Source: Hydnum rufescens UP504
Lineage: Eukaryota; Basidiomycota; Agaricomycetes; Cantharellales; Hydnaceae
Direction of reading: 5' to 3'
Assembly (NCBI GenBank): GCA_014904985.1
Contig: MU129061.1
Span: forward strand, 62,001-126,000
Length of the DNA: 64,000 nucleotides
Under the pieces are notes generated by a model, which saw only the letters and a list, made by a program, of their open reading frames with translations, was not told where the DNA came from and did not search any database. Position 1 is the first letter of the stretch. Every line of letters begins with the position of its first letter. The position numbers and the translations under genes were made by a program. Positions 23,715 to 34,802 of the stretch are shown here, one piece after another.

Positions 23715-25895
23715 ATGCCCAGCAACTTACAGCTCCTATGCATCTGCTGCACCTCAGGGATCGCCCAACCGGAAATAGCGGTGTACACACCACGAACGCA
23801 CCACAGGGATCCTTGCACTCCAATTCCATGCACGTGCCTGATCGACTCCATGGAACTATTGTACTTCTCAAAACTCGGCTGGCAAAACAAATCCAGCTGC
23901 AGCGGTTGCAGAACCAGCTCCTTCAACGGGAGGTGAATGGCATATGGTTGCTGTCTAAAGCGGCCTAACCTGACGATCCGGTTTAGATTCAGCTCCTTGG
24001 TGGCAGAAACGGTAACTCGTTCGACCTCCCTCGAGTGAAAGATTATATATTCTCGAGCCTCCTGTCCTCAGGTACGCCCCTCTGCACCGTATCAACTATT
24101 ACTAACTGGTTTGAGGCTCACTAGGCATCGAGCCCTCAAATGGCATCCTGTACTCATTCAAATTTCGTGTCCCCAATGATCCTCCAGCAGACTGCCCCTA
24201 AGGATACGAATAACAATGACATGAATAACATGAGTTATTTACATGCAATGGCTCTCTTGAGTGACCTTCGACCCGCATTTAGGCGTATTATTCACTAGTA
24301 CCCCACGCCATAACAGCCCCTACATCCATGGTTTTCCATAACACTGGCCTTCATACCCCTAGTCTGGAATACTTTTCTCCTTTAACTTCGCCTGCTTTGG
24401 GGCCCGCCGTATACTCTCAAGACTTCAGCCAGCACCATTCCTCCGAATCCCCGCAATCAAGCAAGTATTCTCTAACCCCAGTCTCAGGGCGAGACGGAGC
24501 GCCAGCTGAAGCTCAAGCGCCGTTCATCTATTGATGAGCGGATGACTCAAAACGAAGTTCTCCCCTTATTCTTCCTATAAACAAGCGTAGTCAATCACCT
24601 AATCCTACCCTCTCACGGACCACGCGCTCGCGGGCTTCTACCGTTTATTCCCCGTACTGCCCATCCAGCTCTTCTCCCCCATCATCCACTCAACCGAACC
24701 AAGGAACGAAAATAGTCGTCAGCCATCCCAGTCACAAAGCCCCCATCTCCAGTGGATCTTCGATCCCACCTCCTACTCCGCCTCAATCCCAACCCCAGTT
24801 GTCAAAGCCAGTGATCATCGGGGATGTCGAGCCCTTTCCTCGCGCCTGTAACCCTAGGGTCTCTAATGAACACCGGTCATCTGTCCAGTCTCGCCCCTGG
24901 CCTTGTTCCACCGCATCAATCCGCTCGGGCTGCTATTTCTGGCGACACTCCTATGGACGCTTTCACTGCTACTCCGATCGGCTCAGGACAAAGAGATATG
25001 AGCGCCGACAGCATGTTATCCATATCCCCCCGATCAATGCCCATGAGACAAAATCCGGGAAAAGGGAAGGAAGGAGTGTTACTCGCGCAAAATCTTCATC
25101 TTCCTCAGCCGCTTTCACATCGTATTTGGCTCCCATCCGCAGTGCATCTGCTTCTCCGAATGGAAACTCGCATGCCCACAGGAACCCATCCGCGAGGCAT
25201 GCCACTAGCCCTGCGTTGAAGCCAATCTTACCTGGAGGATTGTTTCCACTTATACTGATCTGGATAGGTGCGATTCGTCTCATGGCATCCGTTACTAGGC
25301 TTCTCCGTTAAGGCTGTAACACCTCCCTCTGACGTCGAATTACTGAAACAGTCTAGAAGGACGGGCTTCATCTCTGGCTCACCGCCCCGCCCGAAGCAAG
25401 GGCTCGCAATTGCACAAGATGTCAGACAATGCGGTCTAGCAAATGCGACGTGACACCCTCAAACCAGGGTTTGGCGACCTTCATCTTCTCCTTCCCCCTA
25501 TCACGTACGATCCCGAGGCGGACTCCGGAGAGATTATTAATCCACTTGTGGTCCCGCAAGGCTCCCTCCTGGCGCTGAAGATTATCCGAATCAAAACGTG
25601 AGCAAGCTTACACTTTTACGCAATTCAAACGAATACATCGTCAAGCTGAAACGGCGTCGGGCAGCGAGATCAGGTGCTGAAGAGGATGCGCCAAGAGCTG
25701 AAGGCTCTGAGGCTCGAGCAGGAAGTCCTTCCCAAGGACCAGGAGCATAATGGCATGGTGCTTGTGGCCCTCGATGAGGACATTGACGCAATCGAAAGGG
25801 ACGGGGAGGAGAAAGCTGGCAAGCTGGCTGCTCGACCGACCGAATATGTTCTGGCGGCTAAGGTGACAAAGCGAAACTGGAGGGAACCTTGCTGA
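23715..25895 (+). pseudogene. bHLH transcription factor, broken by frameshifts
   Basis: Pieces of an Agaricomycete-type basic helix-loop-helix regulator are spread over three frames. The N-terminal part has TPSLEYFSPLTSPALGP (about 24350), a motif seen in such regulators. The middle has KPVIIGDVEP, and then in another frame APVTLGSLMNTGHL. The HLH is recognisable: QMRRDTLKPGFGDLHLLLPP (helix 1, about 25440), a long loop, VSKLTLLRNSNEYIVKLKRR (helix 2, about 25600), then in a shifted frame DQVLKRMRQELKALR, which continues the helix as a leucine zipper. Frame breaks near 24835, 25060 and 25660 are not explained by introns. The basic DNA-contact region upstream of helix 1 is not clear, so a pseudogene or a poorly called region are both possible. 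Boundaries are approximate. Confidence 0.6.
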
Positions 25896-26195
25896 TACAC
25901 ATACCTGATTTCGGGCCAGACCATTTGGTGTTGTACTTTCATTGCTGTAAGGAATGCTGTTTTGTCGACGAGAAAATGATCGCCAGTATCAAACAGTGGA
26001 TTTAAGGCCGTAGTAGTCTTTGTCTTTATTCCTAACAGCGCAAGCGCCCTGATACATACTGGGTTACATAGCTACAGGGTTTTTCATTCTACAAGTAATT
26101 CTTGACACTGGTGCAGGCACATTCTCGCTCCCTGGCTTACATACAGCGTGATATTTACTGCGAGTGAAAGCCAGGGAAGAGACTGACCAAAAGTC

Positions 26196-26896
26196 TTAAG
26201 TGATGTCCTTCAAGCCAACCCATCTCCTCAAACACTTCTTCCTATCAGAGACACTCCCATTATGAGGTGCACCCAGAGCCTCAAGTATCTGGTTGAGAAC
26301 TGGTCCTGTTTATGTTGATAAAATTAGCATGTGGCCATCGATGATCCGGAAGAAGTACCTGAGAGACCACTTAGGGCACCTGAAGTTGCAGGAAACCCGA
26401 TAATGAGGGTGCCATCAATGGCACTCACCAGCGGTTCGAGAGGCGTGTCACGGGACGAAATGTGACTATTGAATAGTCGTGCTTGGGCGTTAGTCTCACT
26501 ATTGAGAGACACGTCAGTGAGTCACGTTGCTTAATGTCAAAGAGGAAAGAAACATACCTAGCTTGGAGCCTTGTCCCAAAATTGGTGAACTGAGTGTCCA
26601 AACTGTCCAAGCGCGCGTCCAAAGCAGTGATTCTGTAGTTGAGATTCGTCTCCACATTGCCGATTCGAGCATTCAAACCATTTAATTGTCTGTTGACACT
26701 GTTGAGATGGTTATCTATGCCATCCAGGCGTGTAACAACCGTATTCGAGGCTTGCTAGTATCTGTGCCCCATTGTCGACAACTGGCAGGTTCTGGAGAAG
26801 CGGAAGGCCCTCGACAACGTGGTTGGCATGGTCCGTGATCTCTGCGAAGTCGGGGAGTTGGGGACCTGGATTGATGGGCGTGTTTTGGGCAGCCAT
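26196..26896 (-). CDS. small coiled-coil protein of a fungal family of unknown function
   Basis: Exon 1 reads MAAQNTPINPGPQLPDFAEI, then HANHVVEGLPLLQNLP and GAQILASLE. Exon 2 is a short coiled coil with regular hydrophobic spacing (RLDGIDNHLNSVNRQLNGL, RIGNVETNLNYRITALDARL). Exon 3 has NAQARLFNSHISSRD, LEPLVSAIDG and FPATSGALSGLSG. A 53-base intron with a CTAAT branch site (about 26300-26352) joins it to PVLNQILEALGAP and KKCLRRWVGLKDIT with a stop at 26196. To my knowledge small proteins with this order (LPLLPNLP-like start, coiled coil, ARLFNS, LEPL, C-terminal Leu-Gly helix) are common in basidiomycetes, often in several copies, with no known role. The gene looks intact. Confidence 0.65.
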
Positions 26897-27079
26897 AGGA
26901 TGTGAACGTGTCGGATTGCGTCACGTGACAGCCGATTTTGCCAAACTCGTGATAACTGATGATAGAAAGTCTTGCATCCCTACCAGGAGTGCGATGCATT
27001 AGATGCCATGACCCGTTACGAGTTTATATCATCCATTTAGGTCACCATATAATACAACCATTTATTTATTATATACAAC

Positions 27080-28170
27080 TCGCTGGTCGCCCATGCACTT
27101 TTGTACCAGGGCCCTCTCTAGGGGTTCGTGCGGGTCTTTGTTTGGTGAGACACGACAGCCTAGAATACAAATAATACATTAGTGAAGAATCAGAAGCCAC
27201 ACAAGAAGAGGGCATTTGCTGCCCTTTTCGCGCGACTGTACGAACTCATGAAAAAAACTCACCTAATTACCGCACACCCGCCGCAGCGGGTGTGTGGTAT
27301 CCTTTTCCTCCCGCGGGGGCTCGTACGACGGTTCGGTCCGGGTTTCGTCCATGCGTTGGGGTGGAATCTCCTGCGGGGTTTCGGAATGGGGCTTCGGAGG
27401 TTGTGCTGCATGGCCTAGAATAAGGCAATAGATTAGCAGTAAGAAAGCCAAAGCAGCGCAAAAAGAGCAGCTTTCGCTGCTCTTTTGTGCCGCTGTACGT
27501 GTACTTGACATTGCCACACCCGGCATGGTGGGTGTGGTCTTCACTCCTGTCATCATGTGTTGTGTGGGCACTTGGGAGACGGTATTCCGTATGGGCTTGT
27601 TTCGTGTGGGTGTGTTCACGTGGCTTTTCAGGGGCCTTCGCGTTCGGGGGCTCGCACGTTGAGTTCGGGCAGGTTTTGCGTGGCTGCTCAGTCGGGTGAG
27701 AGACAAGCTAGGGTAAAATAAAAAACCCTTTAGTAGTTAAAATGCAAAGACGGCGCAAAAGAGCAGCTTTCGCTGCTCTTTCTGGGCGGCCGTAGGTGTT
27801 TTAATAAAAAAAACTTACCTGATATATTACCACACCTGCACGGATGAGCCCCCGAGCGCGAAGCCACGAGAAAAACCACATTAACACCCATACGAAATGC
27901 CATACAAGAACGACCGTCCACCAAGATACGACCGTCCACCACCATACATAGACGATGGAGCAAGAACACGATACAACACACCCCCATGGGGCTCAGGTGA
28001 ATTTGGGGTCGGATAAGAGCCGACTACCTGGAATAAACATTTACGTTAGTAAAAATGTCAATGTAGCAAAAAAAGAGCATCGTTGCTCTCTTTGCGCGGC
28101 TGTATCTACAGGACAGAACCGACTCACCTTGTACGACCACACACCCATTGCAGCGGGTGTGTAGTCAGTA
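27080..28170 (-). repeat. tandem array of hairpin-bearing units (about 4 units), exon-intron-like on the minus strand
   Basis: Units of about 250-300 bases, each with two hairpins. Hairpin 1 has a stem built on AAAGAGCAGC / GCTGCTCTTT, at about 27208-27232, 27454-27490, 27752-27786 and 28066-28108. Hairpin 2 has a stem ACCACACACCC / GGGTGTGTGGT, at about 27267-27298, 27510-27540 and 28134-28162, with a half copy at 27830. Between units on the minus strand lie a branch-site plus acceptor-like block (CTAAT..TTCTAG, reverse of 27161-27185 and 27415-27439) and a donor-like GGTGAGT or GGTAAGT block (reverse of 27253-27262 and 27817-27826). Read this way, hairpin 1 falls inside a ~100-base intron and hairpin 2 at the 3' end of each exon. 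Exons would encode Pro/Thr-rich peptides ending like THPLRRVCG. The same family reappears at 62930-64000. Confidence 0.7.
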
Positions 28171-28262
28171 CACGCATTGCAATCAGATAAACACAGCAAA
28201 ACTTGCCCTCATGCGAAGTGCCAGGGGCGCGATCAAGCCAAAACAGTCTCCCTTTACATTAG

Positions 28263-28803
28263 GACTTCTTAGATGATGATGGGGCTGTGATCTAACCTGC
28301 CAGATGACTGTTGGAGCCCATGAAGAGCATTCATTATGCGTTTTGACGTGTCAGTATTTGGGACAGTGTCACCACGCACCGAGGACTTGACCACCAAGGT
28401 CAAGGGTAAGGGATGTGAGTCCCTTCAACTGTGGACACATGGGCAAGCTTATGATGGAGGTGCTGATCAAACCTACTGTGGTATGCTTCAGAAAGACGGG
28501 ATCCGACACTTCCTTGGGATTGTCCCATCAAGTGTCGATCCCGTCTCTCTGAAGCATACCACAGTAGGTTTGATCAACTCCTCTGAATGTTAGCAATGTT
28601 AATTCCTCCATCACAAGCTTGCCCATACGTCGACAGTTGAAGGGACTCACATCCCTTACCCTCGACCTTAGTGGTCAAGCCCTCGGTGCGCGGTGACACT
28701 GTCCCGAATACTGACGCGTCAAAACGCATAACGAACGCCCTTCATGGGTGCCAATAGTTATCTGGCAGGTTAGATCACAGCCCCATTGTCATCTAAGAAG
28801 TTC
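28263..28803. repeat. 541-base foldback (long inverted repeat) element
   Basis: The left arm (28263 to about 28512) begins gacttcttagatgatgat. The right arm (about 28531 to 28803) is its near-perfect reverse complement, ending atctaagaagttc. The loop is only about 15-20 bases. The right arm has an insertion of about 22 bases near 28585-28606. No target-site duplication was obvious and there is no coding capacity, so this is a MITE-like or foldback element. Its transcript would form a hairpin of about 240 base pairs. Confidence 0.85.
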
Positions 28804-29484
28804 GATTGACGCAAACAACCCACTGACCGTGGGAATGACTGGATCGCAAAACGGATTGACCTTCTTTTAGAACCAGTCCGCGAAACACTGCCTCCAGTGA
28901 CCTGACAATATTAGTGTGCTTTTGAAGGTCTTCGAAAACAATATTGAGAAGGAGGTTATCTCCGAGGGCCTGACTCCCGAGTGGCATGCAGCATTGGTTT
29001 TCCTTCATACAGTGTTTTCGAAAGGGTCAGCTTTGAGCACTTGACATCATCCAGGGCACGCGGTTAACATCCTTCCACCACAAGGGAAGTTGAGTAGACG
29101 TTTGCCATTAGATTCGATCACGGCGTCCTCGGAATCAAAATTAGCTCCTGGTTGTCGTTCGTCCTAGGATTGTGTTGACAGCAACATGTTGTTCATGCCG
29201 GTTTAGTCGCCTAGGCTGATAAATATCTTGCTTATATTTCTATGGTCTGGTCCTGCTCCCTCCGATATTCTGGAGGATCTGTTTGTTTCCCGGAGTTGTG
29301 TGGATGCTTCGCAGCCCTCAAAATATTTCCCCCACCGATGAATGCGCCGTATGCCCGGGTCTAAGAACCATGATCCTCCAACACGATGACAGCTTCAAGC
29401 ACCTCGAGCCCATTGTTTCTAGATTCAATGGCCTCCTTACTAGGCATGAGAGAGATGGCTGTGTCCGGCAGAGATTGACTTGGT

Positions 29485-30413
29485 ATGGCCTCTCCCTGGA
29501 CCCAGATCGTCGTCCCCGCCCAAGGAAACCACACCGCGACCGTCCTTCTCTTCTATGGCTTTGAGGAAAAGAAAATGGCAAGATGTGGCTCCCGATTGCG
29601 ACTGAACTCTCCGAACGACTGCCTCACGTCAAGTTCATCCTGCCAAATGCGAATGCCAGGCCGATCACTGCTTGGGGTGGTGCGGTCTTCCCTGCATGGT
29701 TAGTTTTTTCTCGTACCGGTTTGGAAGAAGCCCATATTTCTATTCGTCGTCGTGGCCATGGCCTCATGATCAGTCTGGATTGAGATTTTGTATTTCTCTC
29801 TCTTTCTGGATCCTAGGTTTGTTTGATACCAGGACGGAGGTGATGGGAGAGGACGGGGGCGATGAGGGTATATTGGCCACAGCCATATCCATCAACCATC
29901 TGATCTAGTCTAAAATCGCCGGCGGAATCGCCCCACATCGCATCATCCTAGGCGGCTTCTCACAGGGGGGAGTTGCAACACTCCTTACGGCGCTGACGAC
30001 AGAACATCACATTGGTGGCGTATCTTGTCTTTCAGGATGGCTCGCACTTCGTGCGAAAATTCACAGGGTGAGCGCCTGTTTCTTTTACTGCATATTCATT
30101 CACCACCTGGGATGTGTATTCGTTACTTGTTCCTTGCTGATCATATCGCGAACCCGGTGCAACGATTTCAGCTTGCGTTGCACGCCGTTTCTATGAAGAT
30201 GTACTTATTGGCGCACGGCACACTGGATACCGTCGTCTCAATGGCCCTCTTCTCTGAATCGTGCCAGGTGATGACAGATAAACAGAAGCTAAGCATCCCC
30301 CCTCGTGACATAGGCGACGGGCCTAGGCCTGGCCTAGCCACGCATATATACGAGGGGATGGAGCATGCAAGCGATCCGAGAGAGACCCTGGATCTACTCT
30401 ACTGCGGTGGCTA
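29485..30413 (+). pseudogene. acyl-protein thioesterase (APT1-like alpha/beta hydrolase), decayed
   Basis: APT1-type enzymes remove palmitate from proteins. Seen here: ATVLLFYGFEE (29536), KMWLPIATELSERLPHVKF, PNANARPITAWGG, then after an intron FDTRTEV. The nucleophile motif is GGFSQGG (about 29950), then SCLSGWLALR. The acid motif is LAHGTLDTVV (about 30210), and the likely catalytic His is in YEGMEHASD near the end (about 30360). Damage: a frame change at about 29570 with no intron; Tyr where the family has the His of its HG motif; an in-frame TAG at about 29907 (ISINHLI then stop) where Gln is usual; and no readable exon between LRAKIHR and the acid motif. The Tyr and stop changes could each come from one C-to-T substitution. 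Probably an inactive copy. Confidence 0.75.
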
Positions 30414-33400
30414 GCGGCCGTTCTATCTTCCCCCCTTTCTTTCTCGGAGGCACTGCAATAATTGAGGGTGTGTGACGGAGCAGGGTCACAATAGAGGGGA
30501 AGCGCATACATGGTAGTCGAGCACTACTGTATCTCGTCCGCGTCCCTGGTTCAGCTGTCATCATCAGGTGGTTGCGACTGGAAAGGCAGGAGCGTCCTCG
30601 TTCCTCGGCTCGATACCTTTGTGGGGCGAATGAATATGTAGGAATTGAAAGATTAAGTAAACTCTACTTGAAGAGCAGCCAATTTACTGAAACCACCGTT
30701 TCCAGGGGGAGGAAGGGGAGCCTCGTGGAACACCCTGGGAATACTGTAATAGCACCCCCGGTACCTGTAATGGAGTGCTCCGAGGGGCTCGAGCTGTTCC
30801 GCAGCATTCATATGCATGTAAAATGAAATGCGGAAACTCATCTGATCCCAAGGCATGCTCTAATGTACTCGCTATTTGCTGAAGCTATGGACAATAGAAG
30901 GTCATAAACAGGGGCGAGCCTGGATCGTAGATGTTATCATAGAGCCTCAGTGTAGAGCCGCGTACCTGCAGCGAAGCAACATATATGCAATCCCTGGAGC
31001 TACTTGGGAAATTGGTATCTGTATTGGTATCTGTATGGGTATTGGAGAGCGACGGGGGGTACTGCAAGTGGCCGCAAGTCATGCGCAGCGACATAGCTGT
31101 GCATTACTGAATTCCCCACTAATAAAAACGATGAAATTGCAAAGCGCATACATGAAATGTACGTGGCATGACCAAGTGGTAACCATCGGACACATGACCT
31201 CCAAACCCTAATGCACGTCCCCCCCACACAGCAACCTCGAAACACCCACCCTTCACGTGATGCATACTCCCCCAAGTTGAGATCCGCACGGATAACTCGC
31301 ACATGGATGCACCAACCACGCACTACCTAGCATCTCCTCTATATTCGTCCGTGCCCCCGCATGCTCGGCCCTTTCGAGGTTGAGTGGAAGGCGAAACCAA
31401 TAGGAGCGTAGTCTTTACACGCGGATCGCGCAGGTGATTTACAGGAACAATAGGAAAATTCGAAAATGGGAGAGGATTCGAGGATCCGCTGAACTTTGGG
31501 GGTATCACCATGTAGCCGATAGATGAAATGTCTCCAAGGGAAAACGAGAGCAATTGGTCATCGGCTGGTTGCGTGTCAAAAGATGTGCCTCTCACAGTGG
31601 ACAACTCTCTGATGCCACTGGCAGGAATCGTTCGACCGATCCTATTATTATTCACGAATAATCATCTGAACCGAGAAGGGTAACCCCGTGGATGATCCGC
31701 GGTCCTACGCTGCATACTCGAAATTCTGAATCCATTCTGTTCATACGGAAGCACCCTGCGCCGGGCATCAGTCCACCGGTATTCTGATACCCTGGACGAT
31801 AGCGGCGGAAATTTTAATAAGGGAAGAGAGCTGTGGAAAAAATAGCAAAGGGCTAGGCGCATCAGCTCCGTTCAGTAGGGGGTCAGTGGTCCGTTGCGGA
31901 ATTCTTCTGAATCTACAGTTCAGCCGAACGGACATGAATACAGTATTCTTCTCGACTCTGAGCTTGGGAATAAGCATTGACAGGAGGCGAACAGGAGCAA
32001 TAATACTCTTTGTCAGCAGCCGAATTGACTCAGCCAACCACAAAATTAGACGCCGGTGAGACTTCGGCAAGCGGCGATCCCACCGAAGCGAGTAGGTTAC
32101 TATGAAAACGCGAGACAAAGGGTAATGGTTGTGGAGGACGACAAAGGCCGTTAGAGCTCCTTGCTGTGAAAGGCGAGGGTGTGAAGACGACGCGGATTAG
32201 AATATTCTTGGAATTCAACGGGGTCGTGATGGGATTGCCAGAAACGGGGATGAAACAGAAAAAACTAGGTGCGAAAATCAAAGATGGAAACTCGATCAGC
32301 GGCATCAGCCATTCAAGTTTTGCGGCAAGTTGCGGAGGACTTGGTTGGGCACCGCTCACCCCGGCCTCATAGTGACGGGCATCCCTGTGATGGGCGGGGG
32401 CGGGCGGATTGCCAGTGAAGCAAGCAAGCAAGCCGTGCCCACGGATCCCGGCCATTTCCGGGGTGAATCTGACCTGGGTGCGTGGGGCGCGGCTGTGGCC
32501 CGCGAAAGGAAACAAGAAAGCTGCCTGCGCAAAATCATACCAATAATTGGGGTGGGGGTGGTGGCGTGATGCGCCTGCCCATTCCTGCCTGACAGATGCA
32601 TTGCGATCCCTCTCTTCACACGAGGCATCTGGGTGCATTCTGCATGGCTTGATGCACGGCTTGAGATGCACGGCTCGAGATGCACGGCTTGATGCACAAC
32701 ACAACTTACATGCATTCAGTGTTTTCATTAACCCTTCGCTTAAGCCGATGCCCTCGCAATTATTCTGCAGTAATTCTGCAGTCCCACACCCGCTCCCACT
32801 AAGGCTAGAGCTCTGCGCTGACCTCCTCCATGGCAAATCATTGGGATTATTGAATCATTTTTTATTACTATTACTCTACGTGGATGTGGATGTGGACGTG
32901 GACAGGACGTGTCAATACATTGGGAGGACTATTGGGAGACTTTCCTAAATGTCCACTGATCTCGTGAGCATCCCACACCGCTCTTCCGAATAGGGAAAAT
33001 CTTCCAGGGACCACCTACGCCCCAAGAGGAAGGACTCAGAGCGGATGGAAGTTGCCGGTTCGACAGGCGCGGTAAATTCCTCGCGTGGCAACACGATTTT
33101 AATTATTTCCATTCCCTCACAGCTCCTCCTGTCTGGAAGCTTTATAAGGAGTGAGGAACTGGACCGAGGGCCAAGTGACTCTTCTCCCCGACTTTCCCTA
33201 AGCGCCTTTGTTGCTCCTCTGCAAGTCCACGATCGTCTCCAAGGTCACCTGCTAAAACTTAAGTACGCCCATCTTCGCCCGGGTTTGCTCCTCCCTTCAT
33301 ACACAGAACGCCCAAGCCGTCATCCTCTCACAATCCACAAAAAGAGGTACCAGAACGACTTCCACGACGCCCCCTCTCTATATAACAACCTTCTCTCTCC

Positions 33401-33415
33401 CAGTGTTCCACCACC
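30414..33415. other. gene-poor stretch
   Basis: About 3 kb with no supportable gene. A 268-codon minus frame (32030-32836) has low-complexity composition and crosses a minisatellite, so it is not accepted. Short imperfect repeats occur at 31012-31050 (ggtatctgtatt) and 32878-32905 (tggatg/tggacg). Confidence 0.5.
32636..32700. repeat. short minisatellite
   Basis: About four imperfect copies of a 12-14 base unit, gatgcacggcttga, in direct tandem, some with an extra GA. No coding role is evident. Confidence 0.8.
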
Positions 33416-34802
33416 ATGTCTTCCTCTCACTCGTCATCTCCAGACGATCTGCTCTTCTACATGTCCCCGGTAGCCTCAGGCCTCGCCCGCAGACCCCCTT
33501 CCACCAATTCAGCGTGCACATCGCAGCCCGCGTATCCACAGGATCTCACGCAGGCCACAGGCGCCAGCACTAGAGCTCCTATACACCGTGCCCCGTTTCT
33601 CCCCCCATCCTCTTCTCACTGAGCGTGCACATCCTACTGGCGCCTCGCGCCCCTTCCACCGCACCCCCAAAAAAGCCCCCGCAGAGCAACGCCTGCCTGT
33701 CCAATCCCTTGCACTTTCAACCTCCTCCTCCTCGTCATCCTTCTACTCGACTCCCTCTGCCTCCTTCGACACCTCTTCTCTCGCGACTCGGGGCATCCCC
33801 ATCCCCAAGCAACGACGCCAATACCAGCATGGGTCCGACGATCCCAGCGGCCACGACCGTTCTCTACCAGAGTCACATGTTGACTTCCTTTCGATGACTG
33901 CCTCCACATCTTCCGACGGGGAGGACCTCGTTATCTCTCCCGCTCTCAGTCAGGCCCTATTACATGGTGTCATGGACATCAGCGAAGGGGATGAAGACAA
34001 CCGGAGCCGTGGTGCCGATGACATGGATGATTCTGCCTCCATGTCCTCCTCGTTCTCGTGCTGTTGCGATTCCTTCCCGACCGTACCCTCTACTCCAGCA
34101 CATGCCCTCCGGAAACCCTTGGTTCTTGAGGCCAACGGTCGACTCCAAACCCCTCGTTCACCCGTACTTGCCAAAACGTCCCAACCAACGGTAGCCTTGT
34201 CGTTGTCTACCGAGACCTCTTTCGCACATCCCCCTCTCACCATTTATCATCTGGACCGTAATCTTCGTCATTTTCCACTGCGTCAAAATGTCTCAACCCC
34301 CTCAAAACATGTCCAAGATGGCAACCAAGTCCTCAAGCCTTCATTCTACAGTCCCCCTCGACTCCCCCCGTCACCCCTGACACAAAGCCGGCTCCTCGAT
34401 GACGATAGTGCCCGCTCTGTGGTTCTTGACGGCCCTGCCAACCAATTCAACGCCACAGACTCCGAAGGCGGTGCATTTATGGATCCATTCCACTTTGGTC
34501 CATTCCCTTTTGATCGCATAGGCGCTCTTGCTCTTCAGCTCCGCGCCAACGGGGATCGTGGTCGTCACCGTGGTGGGCTTCATTTTGAAGGTGCCGCTCC
34601 CTCCACTTTCAAAGATTTCGGTCGCATCCGGAGGAGCAATGTCGTGGCTGTAGAGCGTGATACCCAATTGAAGCACGATCTAGCGGTTCGCCCTGCCTTA
34701 CGTTTAAGGGCTCGGCACCGCCCTCACCCTGGACTCACACTCAAAAATGAAAACGAGGATGACGACAAGATATTCGCAGAGAGGGGCCGAAAAGGGCGAT
34801 AA
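33416..34802 (+). CDS. Ser/Pro-rich disordered protein, unrecognised
   Basis: The ATG at 33416 (MSSSHSSSPDDLLFYMSP) has good context (caccATG) and a TATA-like tataac about 38 bases upstream. That frame ends at 33620, and a second frame starting by 33588 runs intact to 34802. The two would join within a C-rich run near 33595-33605, by an intron or by a one-base error, or translation may start at 33588. The long part is rich in Ser, Pro and Arg, with an acidic patch (DISEGDEDNRSRGADDMDD) and a cluster SFSCCCDSF. Its C-terminus is more structured (DPFHFGPFPFDRIGALALQL) and ends in a charged NENEDDDKIFAERGRKGR tail. No domain recognised. Confidence 0.5.

Noticed and set aside
27080..28170. CRISPR-like or bacterial attachment-site reading of the short repeats
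   Set aside because: Repeats are long, hairpin-based and variable, the host is a eukaryote, and there are no spacers of constant length.
32030..32836. 268-codon open frame on the minus strand
   Set aside because: Low-complexity composition, crosses a minisatellite, no motif and no supporting exon structure.
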